This document shows, in pieces, positions 22,901-33,900 of a stretch of 64,000 nucleotides of DNA; the stretch's first letter is position 1, and each line of letters begins with the position of its first letter. This DNA comes from Yponomeuta sedellus (taxonomy: Eukaryota; Arthropoda; Insecta; Lepidoptera; Yponomeutidae). The position numbers were made by a program, and so were the translations under genes. The stretch covers positions 20,791,811-20,855,810 of the forward strand of contig OW203727.1 in NCBI GenBank assembly GCA_934045075.1. The letters run 5' to 3'. The notes under the pieces were generated by a model. The model was not told where the DNA came from. It was given only the letters and a program-made list of their open reading frames with translations, and did not search any database.

Positions 22901-25900
22901 AACCTCTTTACAATATTCTCTGTATTACGTAAAGAGGTTCGAAATTTCACTTCAGACTTCATTTTCTCGTAAAAGTCAAAATGTAACGATGTAAGCCACA
23001 AGTTTTTGGCGCACGTTTAAAAAATCAAACTGTCGATTTAATGCATATTGTGTTACAAAAAAAACTTAGCGATTTTAATAAAATTTGGCACCTATGGAGT
23101 TAGCTGACACCCTGGAACTGCGGCAAAATATCTTATCGCGGGTAATTAATTAACCGCGGGTAACACCGCGGGGCACAGCTAGTTACTTTATAAGATGCAA
23201 GGGTAGTGAAACATTTTTATAAATGCAATGTCGAGTTGTGAAATAGTACGTTATGTATTTCACAACTCAATATTGTAATGTTGTGAGATACTAATTACGT
23301 TGCTTGTGGTCTGAAAATTTATTTAATAACATACTGTCGGAGATTCGAAACACAATTTCAATCACGTTTATAGCGATTTTTAGGACCGGGCCGTGAAACT
23401 AAAAAACCTATGATTACATCTGAATAAGATATGATTTTATTTTCATTAGTGGAACTAGTACTCTATGAATCTTCTTAAAAAAATGTAAGACCAATGTTAC
23501 ATGCTGTAAGACCAGGGACATTTCTTCGATGTGATGTGTACGAGCATAGATGAAAAAGTCTGCTTTCTTAGCGTATCAAAAACAAAAGTGTATGCTCATT
23601 TTAAATGTGTTGGGAAAATGAATTTGACCCGTTTGTGCGGTACTTACCAGAACCATCTTTTATCGTGCTCTAACACCTGTATTCACGAGCACCAGCCTTA
23701 TGATAGCAAGTAGAAACGCAGTTAGGGTCTCAAAATTGAGGATCGCAACTTTTGCTGTGCCCGACGGGATACACATTATCTGTTATTTAAGCTCTTACCA
23801 AAGGATATTGACCATTTTGTTTGAGCATCAGGCTAAACGTGAACAGAATATCAGTAAAAAGATAACTTGGTCAATAATTCTTATTTATTTTTAAACAAAT
23901 AATTTTGCTTTCTTCGTTGTAACCATTGAACGTAAAAATAAAAAAAATATTTTGCTGGATCGACATTTTTGTTGAGATAAAAGACGCCATTGGCCTCCAT
24001 TTTTTAAAGTTTCAAGTTTTTTTTAGGTACGTACATGTTTTAAAACTAAAAAAAAGTGACTGACATAATCACAAAAAAAGTTTTGAAAATATGATTACCT
24101 ATCGTATATTAACACAAGCCAAAACCAAAGACGTGGCAGCATGGTCTAAGACCTTAGCCGGTTCCTTGCGGGACGAACTAAAAAAAAAAAAAAAAAACCG
24201 GCCAAGTGCGAGTCAGACTCGCGCACCGAGGGTTCCGTACAAACCTGTATTATAGACCTGAGTATTTGGTATGAATTTCAATTTAATACCTCTACGCGTT
24301 TATGAGGAAATGGGTAGTAAGTTTAAAATTATTAAAAAAAAAAATATTATGTGATGTAACTAAAAATTTATGGTTTTCGTAATTTTTCCTTTATCTATGC
24401 TATAAGACGTTGCTTCGTACCAAATTTCAAGATTCTGAGTTCACGGGAAGCACCCTGTAGGTTTTGATTCCCTTGCAAGTGTCGAAAATTTGCGGCATAA
24501 ACGGCTGTATCTTTTGATTGCGTTGATTTAGAAGTTTGATTTTTTCACAGCTTCAAGGGACAGTAGACTTGAGTAATTGATATAAATTTCAGCTTCATAC
24601 CTCCACGCGTTCCTGAGAAAAAGGGTCTTGACAGACGGACGGACGGACGGACAGACGGACAACAAAGTGATCCTATAAGGGTTCCGTTTTTTCCTTTTGA
24701 GGTACGGAACCCTAAAAATTAACACAAGCCAAGTCGTTAAAAGATGAAAACAGACATATTCATGCCGCACGAAGACGATGCGAATAGACAAAACAGTTTG
24801 TGATTGACACTATTGATAGCTTTTTTTTGTTGCCAGAAAAAAGTAATCGATTTCCGATTCGATTCTTGTCGTATTTCTTTTCAATTGCTCGTGAGGGGTT
24901 TGTGAGAAGCTAAAGATATTAATTGATACATTTTTGCCTATTTATTCATTCTACACAAAACATTGTTTACAAAACCCACCTCATTGTTTACAAAACACAC
25001 TAAAAAGAACATAACATAAATCATGACTAAGAATTATTTTCCAATCGATAATAAATTAATAATTAGTACTGGCAACACCAAAGCCGAAAGTGGCAAAAAA
25101 AGACAGGAAAAAACTTATTAAATTGATTGTTTTTATCGTTTAAATGGTTACTCCGAAAATATAAAAAATATTTTCGTGTTTTTATTAATAATGACCATTT
25201 ATTACTTGGTATCATTATGAACATGCTGTTCACGCATAGCCGAAAGTGGTCAATGTCCTTTATGGCTGCATTAAAGCATTGAGTATTTAGTGCAGACTTA
25301 AGTAAAATTTGTTGTGCCCTCGATACGCTAAGAAGAAGAATGAGTTGGTGCTTCTATTTACTCCCTAGAGGTAGGTGTTGCCAGTCATGCTTATCCAGCC
25401 GTTACCAGCGGTCTGCTTTCCCACTAAGCCCACGTAACCCTGAACGATCTAACCCTATCCCTTCACATTCCTGTACTAAGGCTAGTGACAGGTCGCTGGA
25501 ATTGAAATGACGTAGAAATTAGAAACCGTGCTAACCCGGGATGGTACAATGGCACGAGTCACGCGTTTTGTGGCGCTGTAATTTCAGAATTTGACAATTA
25601 ATGTACTGGAAAGTCGCGACTTTTGACATTGAAAACGCGCGACTAGTGTCGTAGTACTACCCTGCTGCTGGCAGTGGTACAATAGTTCCCACCATAAACC
25701 TTATCACTTTGAAATTAAGTCTAAGTCTAAAGTCCAAGGAAAAATTATACTCGCTCTGTCGGTCAAAGGGTTAAGGTCGCCCCGGTGGCAAATAGCGCCA
25801 CTAATGTAAATTATCGAATCCCAGTTTCTTGGTGGACATACGACGCCATAATTATTGTATTTTGCGATTTCATCTTAGTAGCTAAGACGAATAGAGTGCG

Positions 25901-28587
25901 GTCCGAGTGAAAAAAACATGGCCGTCATCATAAGAGTGACATTTTTTACTAAGATGGCCATTATCCCTCAGTCATTATCAACGCAAGACCTGTATATGAG
26001 AAACGGCGCGGCGCTCCAACTGGCCTCAGACCTTGGACTGTCAGCCATTGCCATGCCTCAACACAGCCAAATGCCTTTCCTGCAACAACAGCCCGTTGTT
26101 CAAGTAAGTCCTTCTTTTTTATGACCATCTTCTCTTCACCTTCTATGTTTAAAGTGCTCACGTTGCGCAGGTTGAACCGTTTTACGCAGAAAGATTCCAA
26201 CCCATGCGTTTATCCCGCAAGTTATGTATAAGATTGTTTTGTTCCGGAACCCTAAAAACCGTTTTCCTTGGTATATGTCTGCGTAACACGGTACAGTATG
26301 ACACAGAGTGGGCTTGCTCCTCGTTAAGACGTAGCAATGTGGGCAGATGTTGCGTGCCTATAGCGATGTCTCGCTCTTCCTCTTGATTAGATGCTGTTCT
26401 GGTGCATTGATGCAACGGTTTTCACACAGCGGACCTAACATCTATAAAAGGACTTTACCCGTAGGGGTTTAAACAAAGAACAAAATACGTAGATAATACT
26501 TTGGAAATATAAGAAAAACTGAAAGTGATAATAAGTATTGAGAAAGGAAGGTTGCGTTGGTTCGTACTTAGGGAGAGGTTGACTTCTAAACACTCTTAAT
26601 TTTTTTACAGACCTTCCCGGAGGTGCACCATCCGCAGCAATTCATGCAGCAAGGCTTAGACGGCATCATCATCCAGCCGAACGTCCTGTATCAACCCGAC
26701 CCGGCGTTCCTCCAAAAGATACAAAACCAGCTGCTTCAGAGGTTCCCGTCAGTTGAATTCGTCCCTTACAATGCCGGCGACTTGCAACCGCAGTTATCAA
26801 CGAAATCTCAAGTATATCTCATGTCAAATAACGGCGAGAATCACGTAAATCATCTGCAAAACTTAAACAAAGTAGTGCAGCAACGTCCCTCTCAGCATCA
26901 GCAGCTATCTGTAATTCCACTTGAAAACGAAGCTCACAAAAACGTCGTGAGAGAAACTCAAGAGGGCAACGTAGTGACACTAGCACCACAGCCCGTGGCT
27001 AACGTCACGGAACACCAAGTGGAAGTGATCTCTGTTACGCAGCCACAAAGCTTGCAAAACGTCACATACGCAATAGTTGAAGCTGACACTCAGCCCGCAT
27101 CGACCACTGTCAGATACGTCTTAGAAACAAGTACCGAAGAGCAGAAAACTACACCCATATACTACGCCCAAGTTGGCCAGAGCGTGGGAAGTGTTGAAGC
27201 AAACGGGTTCTATACAGCTATCAATGATGTCAGAGCAGCAGCCGCTTTGGCCCAAATAGAAAAGGCTGCAGAACAAGCCATAAAGAAAGAGGAAACCACC
27301 ACCTTAAGCACCACAACAACATCTACCTCAACAATAAACCCCGACATACAGAAGTATTTCGTACAGAGCGTAGACAGAAACGAACAAAATGAAACGGTGA
27401 ACGAGCTAAAATCGCTCTTAGGAGTACCATTTGCCAAGTCAGATTCAGTCAAAGTAGCGTACACGTTACTCAGAGCCGACGACAAGGGTACCAAAGTATC
27501 TAAAGACGGTTCAGTATACGCTGGTCAGTTGGTTGAAGCCACGATAAGTGAGGACCAAGATTTCAATAAGGAAAAGGCTGATTTCATATCAAGAAGGCCA
27601 CCGATAAGACTTTTTACGGTTCCTGATGTCAAAGAGGTGACAGAGGCACAAACGTCAACAACGACCACGACTCCAAAAATCACAGTGGTCAAGGCTAAGA
27701 TTCCACCACGGAGCAAACTGACGTTTGACGACAAGACAGGCGAGCCAGTTTTGAGGATATACGCTAGCTACATCGACACTCCATTACAGGTAGACAATAA
27801 TATAAAAAAACATTCTAAAACAATAATGAGAATGCTAAAAACCAAGTAAATTAAATTTAAATCCTGTTGTCTCTCGTTGAATCTCTTGTAGGTAAGTTTG
27901 GTTCCGCCTGCCGAGGATTTAAATTCCAAAAACTGGCTTTTAAACCTCTGCATGATCATAAATTATACATACACATACATGTTCCTTTGTTTTCGCAGTC
28001 GGGTAAAATAAAATTACATAATTCGCGTCACTCGCGTCATTGAGGTCTGTCGCTCCAAAAGATGTTTTCGGGACGATTAGAATTGTTTATTGTACACACC
28101 AGAAAACATAATACATAATGACAGCCGGCACCAACGGTTTAACGTGCCTTGCGAAGCACGGAAGCGCTCGGAAAAATGCCACTAGCGGTAGTCACAGAAC
28201 GCTCACCCATCCTGTACCTGACCGCGCCTGTAACAAAGTGATTGATTCCAATCACTCGGTTCGCCTAGGTCACGAGCGCTTCTATTTGCAAATAACACTC
28301 TTGTAGGTATAGACATTTCCAAAAAACCTAGTTTCCGTTTTACTATGTGTCTAACGTCGATTTTTTTATTACAGAAAGACATGATTGCTTCAAAACTGGT
28401 AAGCGTCAAGCGCGTCAATGAAGTTGTGGCAAGGAAACAAGATTCGTCAGCATCAGGAGATTGGAAATCAGCATCAGTTAAGGGTTTAGATATGGGATCA
28501 GATATTTCTAAAGTGTCGCAATTTGGTCTGAAACTGAAGTCAAGAATGGACGACATAGTGCCGATATTCGATGATTACGAGGATTAG
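16918..28587 (+). CDS. Uncharacterised secreted Gln/Thr-rich protein, seven exons, initiator exon not found
   Basis: No family recognised. In-phase exons: 16918-17129, 17728-17909, 19764-19876, 21159-21260, 25972-26103, 26611-27789, 28375-28587. All introns are GT-AG (donor 2 is the weaker GTTTCC) and the phases agree at each join, giving about 710 aa. The first exon opens with LHCLLLALWSLSARG, a signal-peptide core, followed by a basic Arg/Pro/Tyr-rich stretch. The 393-codon sixth exon is Gln-rich at its start, has an Ala/Glu helix-like patch, a Thr/Ser run, and a second Thr run before a basic segment. The last exon is charged and ends FDDYED. The exon 5 acceptor could instead be 25953, adding six codons. 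A start codon must lie in an upstream exon ending in phase 0; the frame is closed by a stop at 16897-16899. Secretion is inferred. Confidence 0.75.
18078..18456. repeat. Duplicated palindromic repeat rich in cagactga/tcagtctg
   Basis: A 176-bp unit is repeated (starts at 18121 and 18297, ttcagtccgtgaccttgatc). Within it, catcagtctgg-type and ccagactgatg-type words occur in both orientations. Its left edge forms a perfect hairpin, 18078-18095 with 18119-18136 (aaggtcacggactgaacg). Lies in intron 2 of the secreted-protein gene. Confidence 0.85.
18460..19760. other. Intron 2 remainder, no gene
   Basis: AT-rich intron. The block 19400-19545 resembles 25560-25670 (shared gaatttgacaatta and ggaaagtcgcga), an unclassified diverged repeat. 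Confidence 0.45.
21808..22712 (-). mobile_element. RTE-linked SINE fragment with its own target duplication, host of an R1-like insertion
   Basis: The SINE text (ttcttcaggctatattagtc ... cctccccttatgagcgcaag) is flanked by ttaatcacac at 21808-21817 and 22703-22712, a 10-bp target-site duplication. It is split at 21859/22650 by the R1-like piece. Confidence 0.8.
21860..22649 (-). pseudogene. 5'-truncated R1-like non-LTR retrotransposon tail
   Basis: GC-rich 790-bp insert with a poly(A) tail (poly-T at 21860-21872) and a 13-bp target duplication, tgctggacatagc, at 21847-21859 and 22650-22662. The minus strand encodes the C-terminus of an R1-clade ORF2: LTYRLAQVLTGHGCFG, then a CHHC-type motif CHHCDATEDTAQHTRAVCP, then, after a frameshift around 22400-22440, SLPAIVSAMVGSEEAWAAVL and a basic RRRRTGRRRR end. 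The break prevents a single reading frame. GC content differs sharply from the flanks. Confidence 0.85.
22704..23182 (+). mobile_element. Lep1-type Helitron-like element, split by a SINE
   Basis: The 5' end tcacactatatcacaatac with actaatagtataaaggcgaa and the 3' end ccgcggggcacagctagt match the termini I know for the Lepidoptera Lep1 Helitron family. A tRNA-derived SINE (22772-22946, minus) interrupts it. Non-autonomous: no Rep/helicase coding sequence. Confidence 0.7.
22772..22946 (-). repeat. tRNA-derived SINE inside the Helitron
   Basis: Reads inversely as ctcagttggaaagaacgctg, ggcacgaacagccagaggtc and 'ggtttgaatcccggcatgg'. Same family as 6641-6868, with a few core substitutions. Confidence 0.75.
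23190..24105. other. Intron 4 stretch, no gene
   Basis: AT-rich, with short unrecognised ORFs only (for instance 60 codons at 23531). No defined repeat ends. Confidence 0.4.
24108..24732 (+). mobile_element. ccggccaag...(GGAC)n repeat, copy 2, with a 15-bp target duplication
   Basis: attaacacaagccaa at 24108-24122 and 24718-24732 flanks the insert. The common repeat occupies 24199-24717. Before it, 24123-24180 is an unrelated unique segment (gacgtggcagcatggtctaa) followed by a run of about 18 A. The duplication therefore includes the extra segment in the same event. Confidence 0.8.
24735..25950. other. Intron 4 remainder
   Basis: AT-rich, with no recognised gene. The tract 25945-25971 (ttttttactaag then ccattatccctcag) looks like a branch point plus acceptor for exon 5 of the secreted-protein gene. 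Confidence 0.45.
28116..28290 (-). repeat. 5S-like SINE, head fragment in an intron
   Basis: Reverse copy that keeps the head. On the minus strand: aatcactttgttacaggcgc, ggtcaggtacaggatgggtg. It lies in the last intron of the secreted-protein gene, about 85 bases before its last exon. Confidence 0.7.
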
Positions 28588-28589
28588 AC

Positions 28590-29695
28590 TGTACATTCTT
28601 GACCTTAAGTTCATTTTAGCTCATTAAGAGTAAAAAAATATTTTAAGGTGTAGGTTTACGACTGATTTAAAAGACTTTCTTTACCCGTTCTCTATCTTTC
28701 CTCTATACATTAACTTTCAGTGATTAGTTCTTCTTAATTTACCAAATAATATTAAGAAGCTAAGTAACCCTAAAAGTAGATATTTTCAAGTGTAAATAAT
28801 GTTTAGTGTAAATAACTAGAAATAATCGTAGTGGAATATTTAATTGCATTTAGACATTACTTATTTATTATTGTTTTTTGTTAAATAAAATGCCAAATTA
28901 CTGATGTTTAACGTCAATGCGAAAGAAAAGATTAAAATTTCATTTTAAAACGAGCTTTTTATTTATTTTTACTATAATAATTTATAAATCTAAGTTTCCA
29001 GTATAAACATTAAATTAATATAAACAAGAGACACCGAAACAATATTTGTTTGTAATGTTTCATACTAAGGTATGAAATATGACAAACTGTGAAAAATAAA
29101 TCGATAAAGGTATTTACTCTAGATGTGAAGCGTCCTTTATAAAACTATACAAATTCATTATATTTTTACAAATCCACTGAGTTCATATTATAATATTTCT
29201 TATTTATCAATCACAATTTTTGGCAGTGGCGACCACAAACTGTAGATACACTATAGGCGTAAACACACTTGTCACATGCGACACCACACGACAAACTGAA
29301 AACAAAAGCAGCGTCGCACACGTCGCGATTGACGAGTGTGTAGAGTCCTTAATGTCTATGTCAATTTACTAAAGTAAAGTTTTTTTATTAATATTGTCGG
29401 CACTTAGTGATACTAAATTGATCAATTTCATCTGAGTATTATGTATTTTGCAGTCTACGAATTGAAGGCGACCTAAAAGGTAGCCATGAAAATCTAATAA
29501 TACGCCCGTTGGCCAACGGCACTTGAGATGGCGTTTTCAGTATCCAAGGATTATCATTATTTACCAAAATATTTATCGAATACCACGATTAAATTCAACA
29601 ACGTTTAATGTACAGTGAATGAATCTGCTCAGAGCAATATCACATTAGAAATGACAATGACTATATTTGGTTTTATTGACATTATACTTTGTGCG
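28590..29695. other. 3' flank of the secreted-protein gene
   Basis: Probable 3' UTR, then AT-rich spacer. No other gene seen. Confidence 0.45.
28884..28889 (+). promoter_or_regulatory. Poly(A) signal of the secreted-protein gene
   Basis: AATAAA about 300 bases after the stop codon, in AT-rich sequence. A second AATAAA follows near 29096. Either could end the transcript. Confidence 0.4.
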
Positions 29696-29699
29696 TACA

Positions 29700-29971
29700 A
29701 CGTGCATGGAACGACTAAAGAACGTTTATGAAGCGAAAACTACGTGAGGATCGTGTCAAGTGGAAGTCCCTACTCTCTGCCTTCCCTTCTGGAATACAGG
29801 CGTGGTTTATGTTATCTACTTTACGCTATAACATACGTACATACTCGTACATACATAACCTCACGCCTGTATTCCAGAGGGGTAGGCAAAGACCAGGGAC
29901 TGCCATTTGCCACGATCCTGACAGATCACCTTCGCTTCATCAACGTTCATAAGTCATTGCATGCAAACTAA
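29700..29971. repeat. Tail-to-tail inverted pair of retroelement 3' fragments
   Basis: 29700-29823 (plus) and 29855-29971 (minus) carry the same tail (ggaatacaggcgtg / cacgcctgtattcc; aggatcgtgtcaagtgg / ccatttgccacgatcct) separated by a short 'acgtacatac' spacer. The two copies differ at many bases, so the inversion is old or joined two divergent copies. Confidence 0.65.
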
Positions 29972-29974
29972 TAA

Positions 29975-30895
29975 GTAGTTTGGGGTTTGTAACGGTCCCG
30001 AAAACTCATCATTGGACATTAGTACCATATTATTATTACCGTCAATCATGCTAAACGCTTTCAGAAGGTTCCCGTTATTATATAACAAACTTCACACGGA
30101 GATAAATATTTCTCTGGAATACGAACCCGCGCCTCCAGCTATCAGTACCGGCCGCTGCAAATAAGCCAGTCGTACCTCGCAATGATTATTCTACAAAATT
30201 TGTTTCGCATTCCAACTGTAGAGTTAAGGCACTGGTGTAAAGCTGCGGCCTTCACACACGCCAGAAATAATAGCTGGTTGAATCTGGCTCTACACTGAGA
30301 AAGTTGACGTGTCTATTCAAGAATTGATACTTATTTACTACTTAACTGCTAGACAATTGTGACAATTTTCTTTGACCAGCTATACTGACATCTGATCTGC
30401 TGCATGCTTCCTTGTTTAAGAGTTTTTAAAGGGTGTAGTACCAATAAAATTGGCTATATATTTGACCTCATTCAGTTTAAGGGTGAGGGAACACAGCCTT
30501 AATTAAAATTCTAGAAAACACTAGAGAAATTGTAGAGGCAATAAGCCAGTCCTCTGACGTTCATCAGTCTTAAGAACAATAGATGTTTGAAGCACATTGA
30601 CAACTGTATTGAAATTAAATTCACTCAGAGCTGCGTTAGCAAGCATGTTCTACTCCATTCGTTTTATTAAAAAACAATCTGGTATCAATGCGCAAAATAT
30701 TGTTCTTATTGTAAGGAAAAGGGACCTTTTGTTACCAGGACGAAGGCTGGAGGCGTCGTCGGTTGGAACCCTGCTTGAAACCGAGATATTTTTATGTTCG
30801 TGTGAAGTCTGTTTATCAAACCTAACACGACAGGGATGTAGTAAGTGTATTTAAAGACCAGTTACTCAGTGGATCAGAGACTACTTACTTCCGGA
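29975..30895. other. Spacer downstream of METAP1
   Basis: An 85-codon ORF at 30597-30854 shows no known feature. No repeat was identified with confidence. Confidence 0.4.
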
Positions 30896-30897
30896 TT

Positions 30898-30903
30898 TTT
30901 ATT
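30898..30903 (-). promoter_or_regulatory. Poly(A) signal of METAP1
   Basis: AATAAA on the minus strand lies 12 bases after the METAP1 stop codon. It is a canonical signal in the right place, so the 3' UTR is probably very short unless a later signal is used. Confidence 0.5.
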
Positions 30904-30915
30904 TCCTATCATGAA

Positions 30916-33900
30916 CTAGGAGTTGGCAGTGAGTTTCTCCAATTGGTCCATGAAGTGAGGGCGGCCTGTTGCACGTCTGGTCAGTATATCGCACCCAGTC
31001 TCCGTGACAAGGAGAGTTTGTTCAAACTGAAAGCATGAAAAAGTTGTGTTTGACAGTAGAAACTAAATAAGGAATGTAAAACTTCACAGTTTTTGAACAA
31101 AGACTTCCGTAAGCTTGTGCTTACACATTACTAACATAAATCCAGAGTTACCACCTAATTTTTTGTCAGACGATTCCGACCAGCTTTCGATGAATGGATA
31201 GCTATGCCATAGTGAGCAAAGACGGAGCTCGCTTCGTCGTTAGAGCGAAACTTGGGGGGTGAGTCTCTAAAATGCATAGTTGTTCAATAGTCCAGTATTG
31301 GTCATTTCGTTAACACTATAGGTAGTCTAGTAACCAATGGCATTGCAATGGAATAACCCGTGCTACTTAACTCGGCGCCTCGTTTGATTCGATCTTCATC
31401 GCGAAAGATGTCTATTCAATTTGTGGGGGTTATACCCATGGAATGACATTGTGTTGCTATTGTTTTGTAGACTACCAAATGGCAAATAAAAACCATTCAT
31501 CATAATCAACCCATTATGTCGCCACCGAGGAGCACGGGTCTCTTCCCTGAGGAAGTTATAGGCCATACTCCACCACAGGGGCCATCCATGCCATCTATCA
31601 ACAGCAGCCGGCACCAACTGCTTGATGTGCCTTGCGAAGCACGAAACCGCTCGGAAAAATGCCACTAGCGTTAGTCGCCACCAGTGATAGACGGTCACTG
31701 GCTGTTACTCATCTATGCACTGAACGCGCCCTGTGTAGCTTAACCTTCGTGGTCGTTTAAGATCACTTATGCAGCCGGGGCTACCAGCGATTCTCAACGA
31801 AACAACAACCATTGTCGTGATAATTCGATTGGGAAACTATGTAAGTAGTAGACGCTAGGGCCTGGTCAAACTCTTCTGACAAAATATCAAGTAGTAATTC
31901 TAGAATCATGTTGATAACGTGATCAAATACCATTTATTAAAAATATCGTATACTTACCGAACTGGACAGTATAGTATCATCATCAGCCCACCTTTAGCCC
32001 TGTGCTGGGTATAGGCCGTAAAAAAATGTTATTTGTATTTATACATACACACAGAAAGTAACTCTCTTTGCCCTTGGGTAATGAACAGAGGTGTTGCTGT
32101 GTGGTGTCGGCCTAGAGAATAGCACCAACCCTATTCTTCCCGCGGGTGTCGTAAAAGGCGACTAAGGGGCACAAACCGGGGGGTTGGCAGTACAATTCCA
32201 CCGAACTGCAATACCCAACCCGCATGCCCAGCGTGGGGATTATGGGCATTCCCCCCTATGATAGTCTGCCGCAGCGCTCTGCAGGCTCCGGGCTAGCCCC
32301 AACAGCATTCTGACTATGTTAGCGGACAGGGTAGATAGCCGATACAGTGGGCCGAGAGACATAGAAGTCTCTGTACAGTTACGTACCAAAAATAATTGAT
32401 AAAAATAAAATTGATTAGAATTAGTTATTATTGTTACTAATAATAGTCTTAAGTCACTATTGTTACTAACATAATATGGGTACCTAATGCCTGAAATAAA
32501 GAATTTTTATTTTATTTATTTATAGCACAACGTGGCGCTCTTTAGGGGAGGGCTATGTCCAGCAGTGGACTAGTATAGCCTGACGACGAATGAACAGAGG
32601 TCTAGGCAGGTTACCTGGGCAGAACGCGAGCCGTCGGCGGTGACAGCGGTCCAGTGATCAGGCCACTGCTCGTCGCGCCAACCTCCCTCGTTGATCATCG
32701 GCTCGATGGTGAAACAATGGCCCGGCTTCATCACACCTACAGCTTTGTTCTCTGTGAAAATTAATAATGTGGTGTTATGGTGCATCTACAAACAGCAGTT
32801 CCTGTCCAACTGTCAGCCGCATTCGTCCACTGCTGGCCACTGGGCTTTATTCTTGACCCCGGCCACCCTCATTCAGTTTTTTTTGACAAGAAACGGGATG
32901 AAGGCGGCCAGGAGAAAATGCTGCTGCCAATAACTACTGTTAATTAGCATTCTATATTATGTCCGTTTGCAGGAAACAAGTCTTTTCTTAATAAGAATGT
33001 TATGGGCTAATCCTACCATGGACTGGCCATTTCAATCCATTTCAAATGCTAAGGTTTGTGAACACAGATTAGGTCCCAATGTTTTCCTTTGGCGAATGGT
33101 GTTGCGGTACCTACCACTTATCAGTTAGTCGTCGTCGTCGTCAGGCTATACTAGTCAACTGCTGGACATAGTCCTCCCCTAAAGAGCGCCACGTTGTGCT
33201 ATCATAGGGGGTAATGCCCATAATCCCCACGCTGGGCATGGGCAGATCGCAGTTCGGTGGAATTGTACTGCAGGGGGCGCTGCTGCCCACCTCCCGGTTT
33301 GTGTCCCTTAGTCGCCTTTTACGACACCCGCGGGAAGAATTGGGTTGGTGCTATTCTCTAGGCCGACACCACACAGCAATATTATCTTATTGCATGAGAG
33401 AGCGAAAAAAAGGAATGACATAATTTGGAGAAATTGTTCCATGCAGACTTGTAGGTAGGTTCTTAAATTATAAATAGTTTAAGAATCGAGTCGCGCAGTT
33501 TTCCGAGCTTTTCCCGAAATTCAGATTATGTTTTTAATGATTTAATTACAAATGTACAGTTTCAGATTTTTTTCCAGTATTGTAGTGTATGGCTATGTCC
33601 AGCAGTGACTAATATAGCCTGAAGAAGAAGATTGTAGTGTAAGACTATATTGAAAATTTCGTAGTTCTTGGTTAACGGGAAGTACCCTATAAATTTTAAT
33701 TCCCTTTAGTGTTAAAAATTACGTTTTTTGCGATACCTCCACGCGTTTCTGCGATAAAGCGTCGTCCTATTAGTGTTCCATTTTTCCTTTTGGCGTACAG
33801 AACCCTAAAAATTGTGTAAAAAGGGTTTCTGTGTTACACATGCATTTTAATTTCTTCAGTGAGATAGTTACTCCGATCAGGGCTAATCAATAATACTTAA

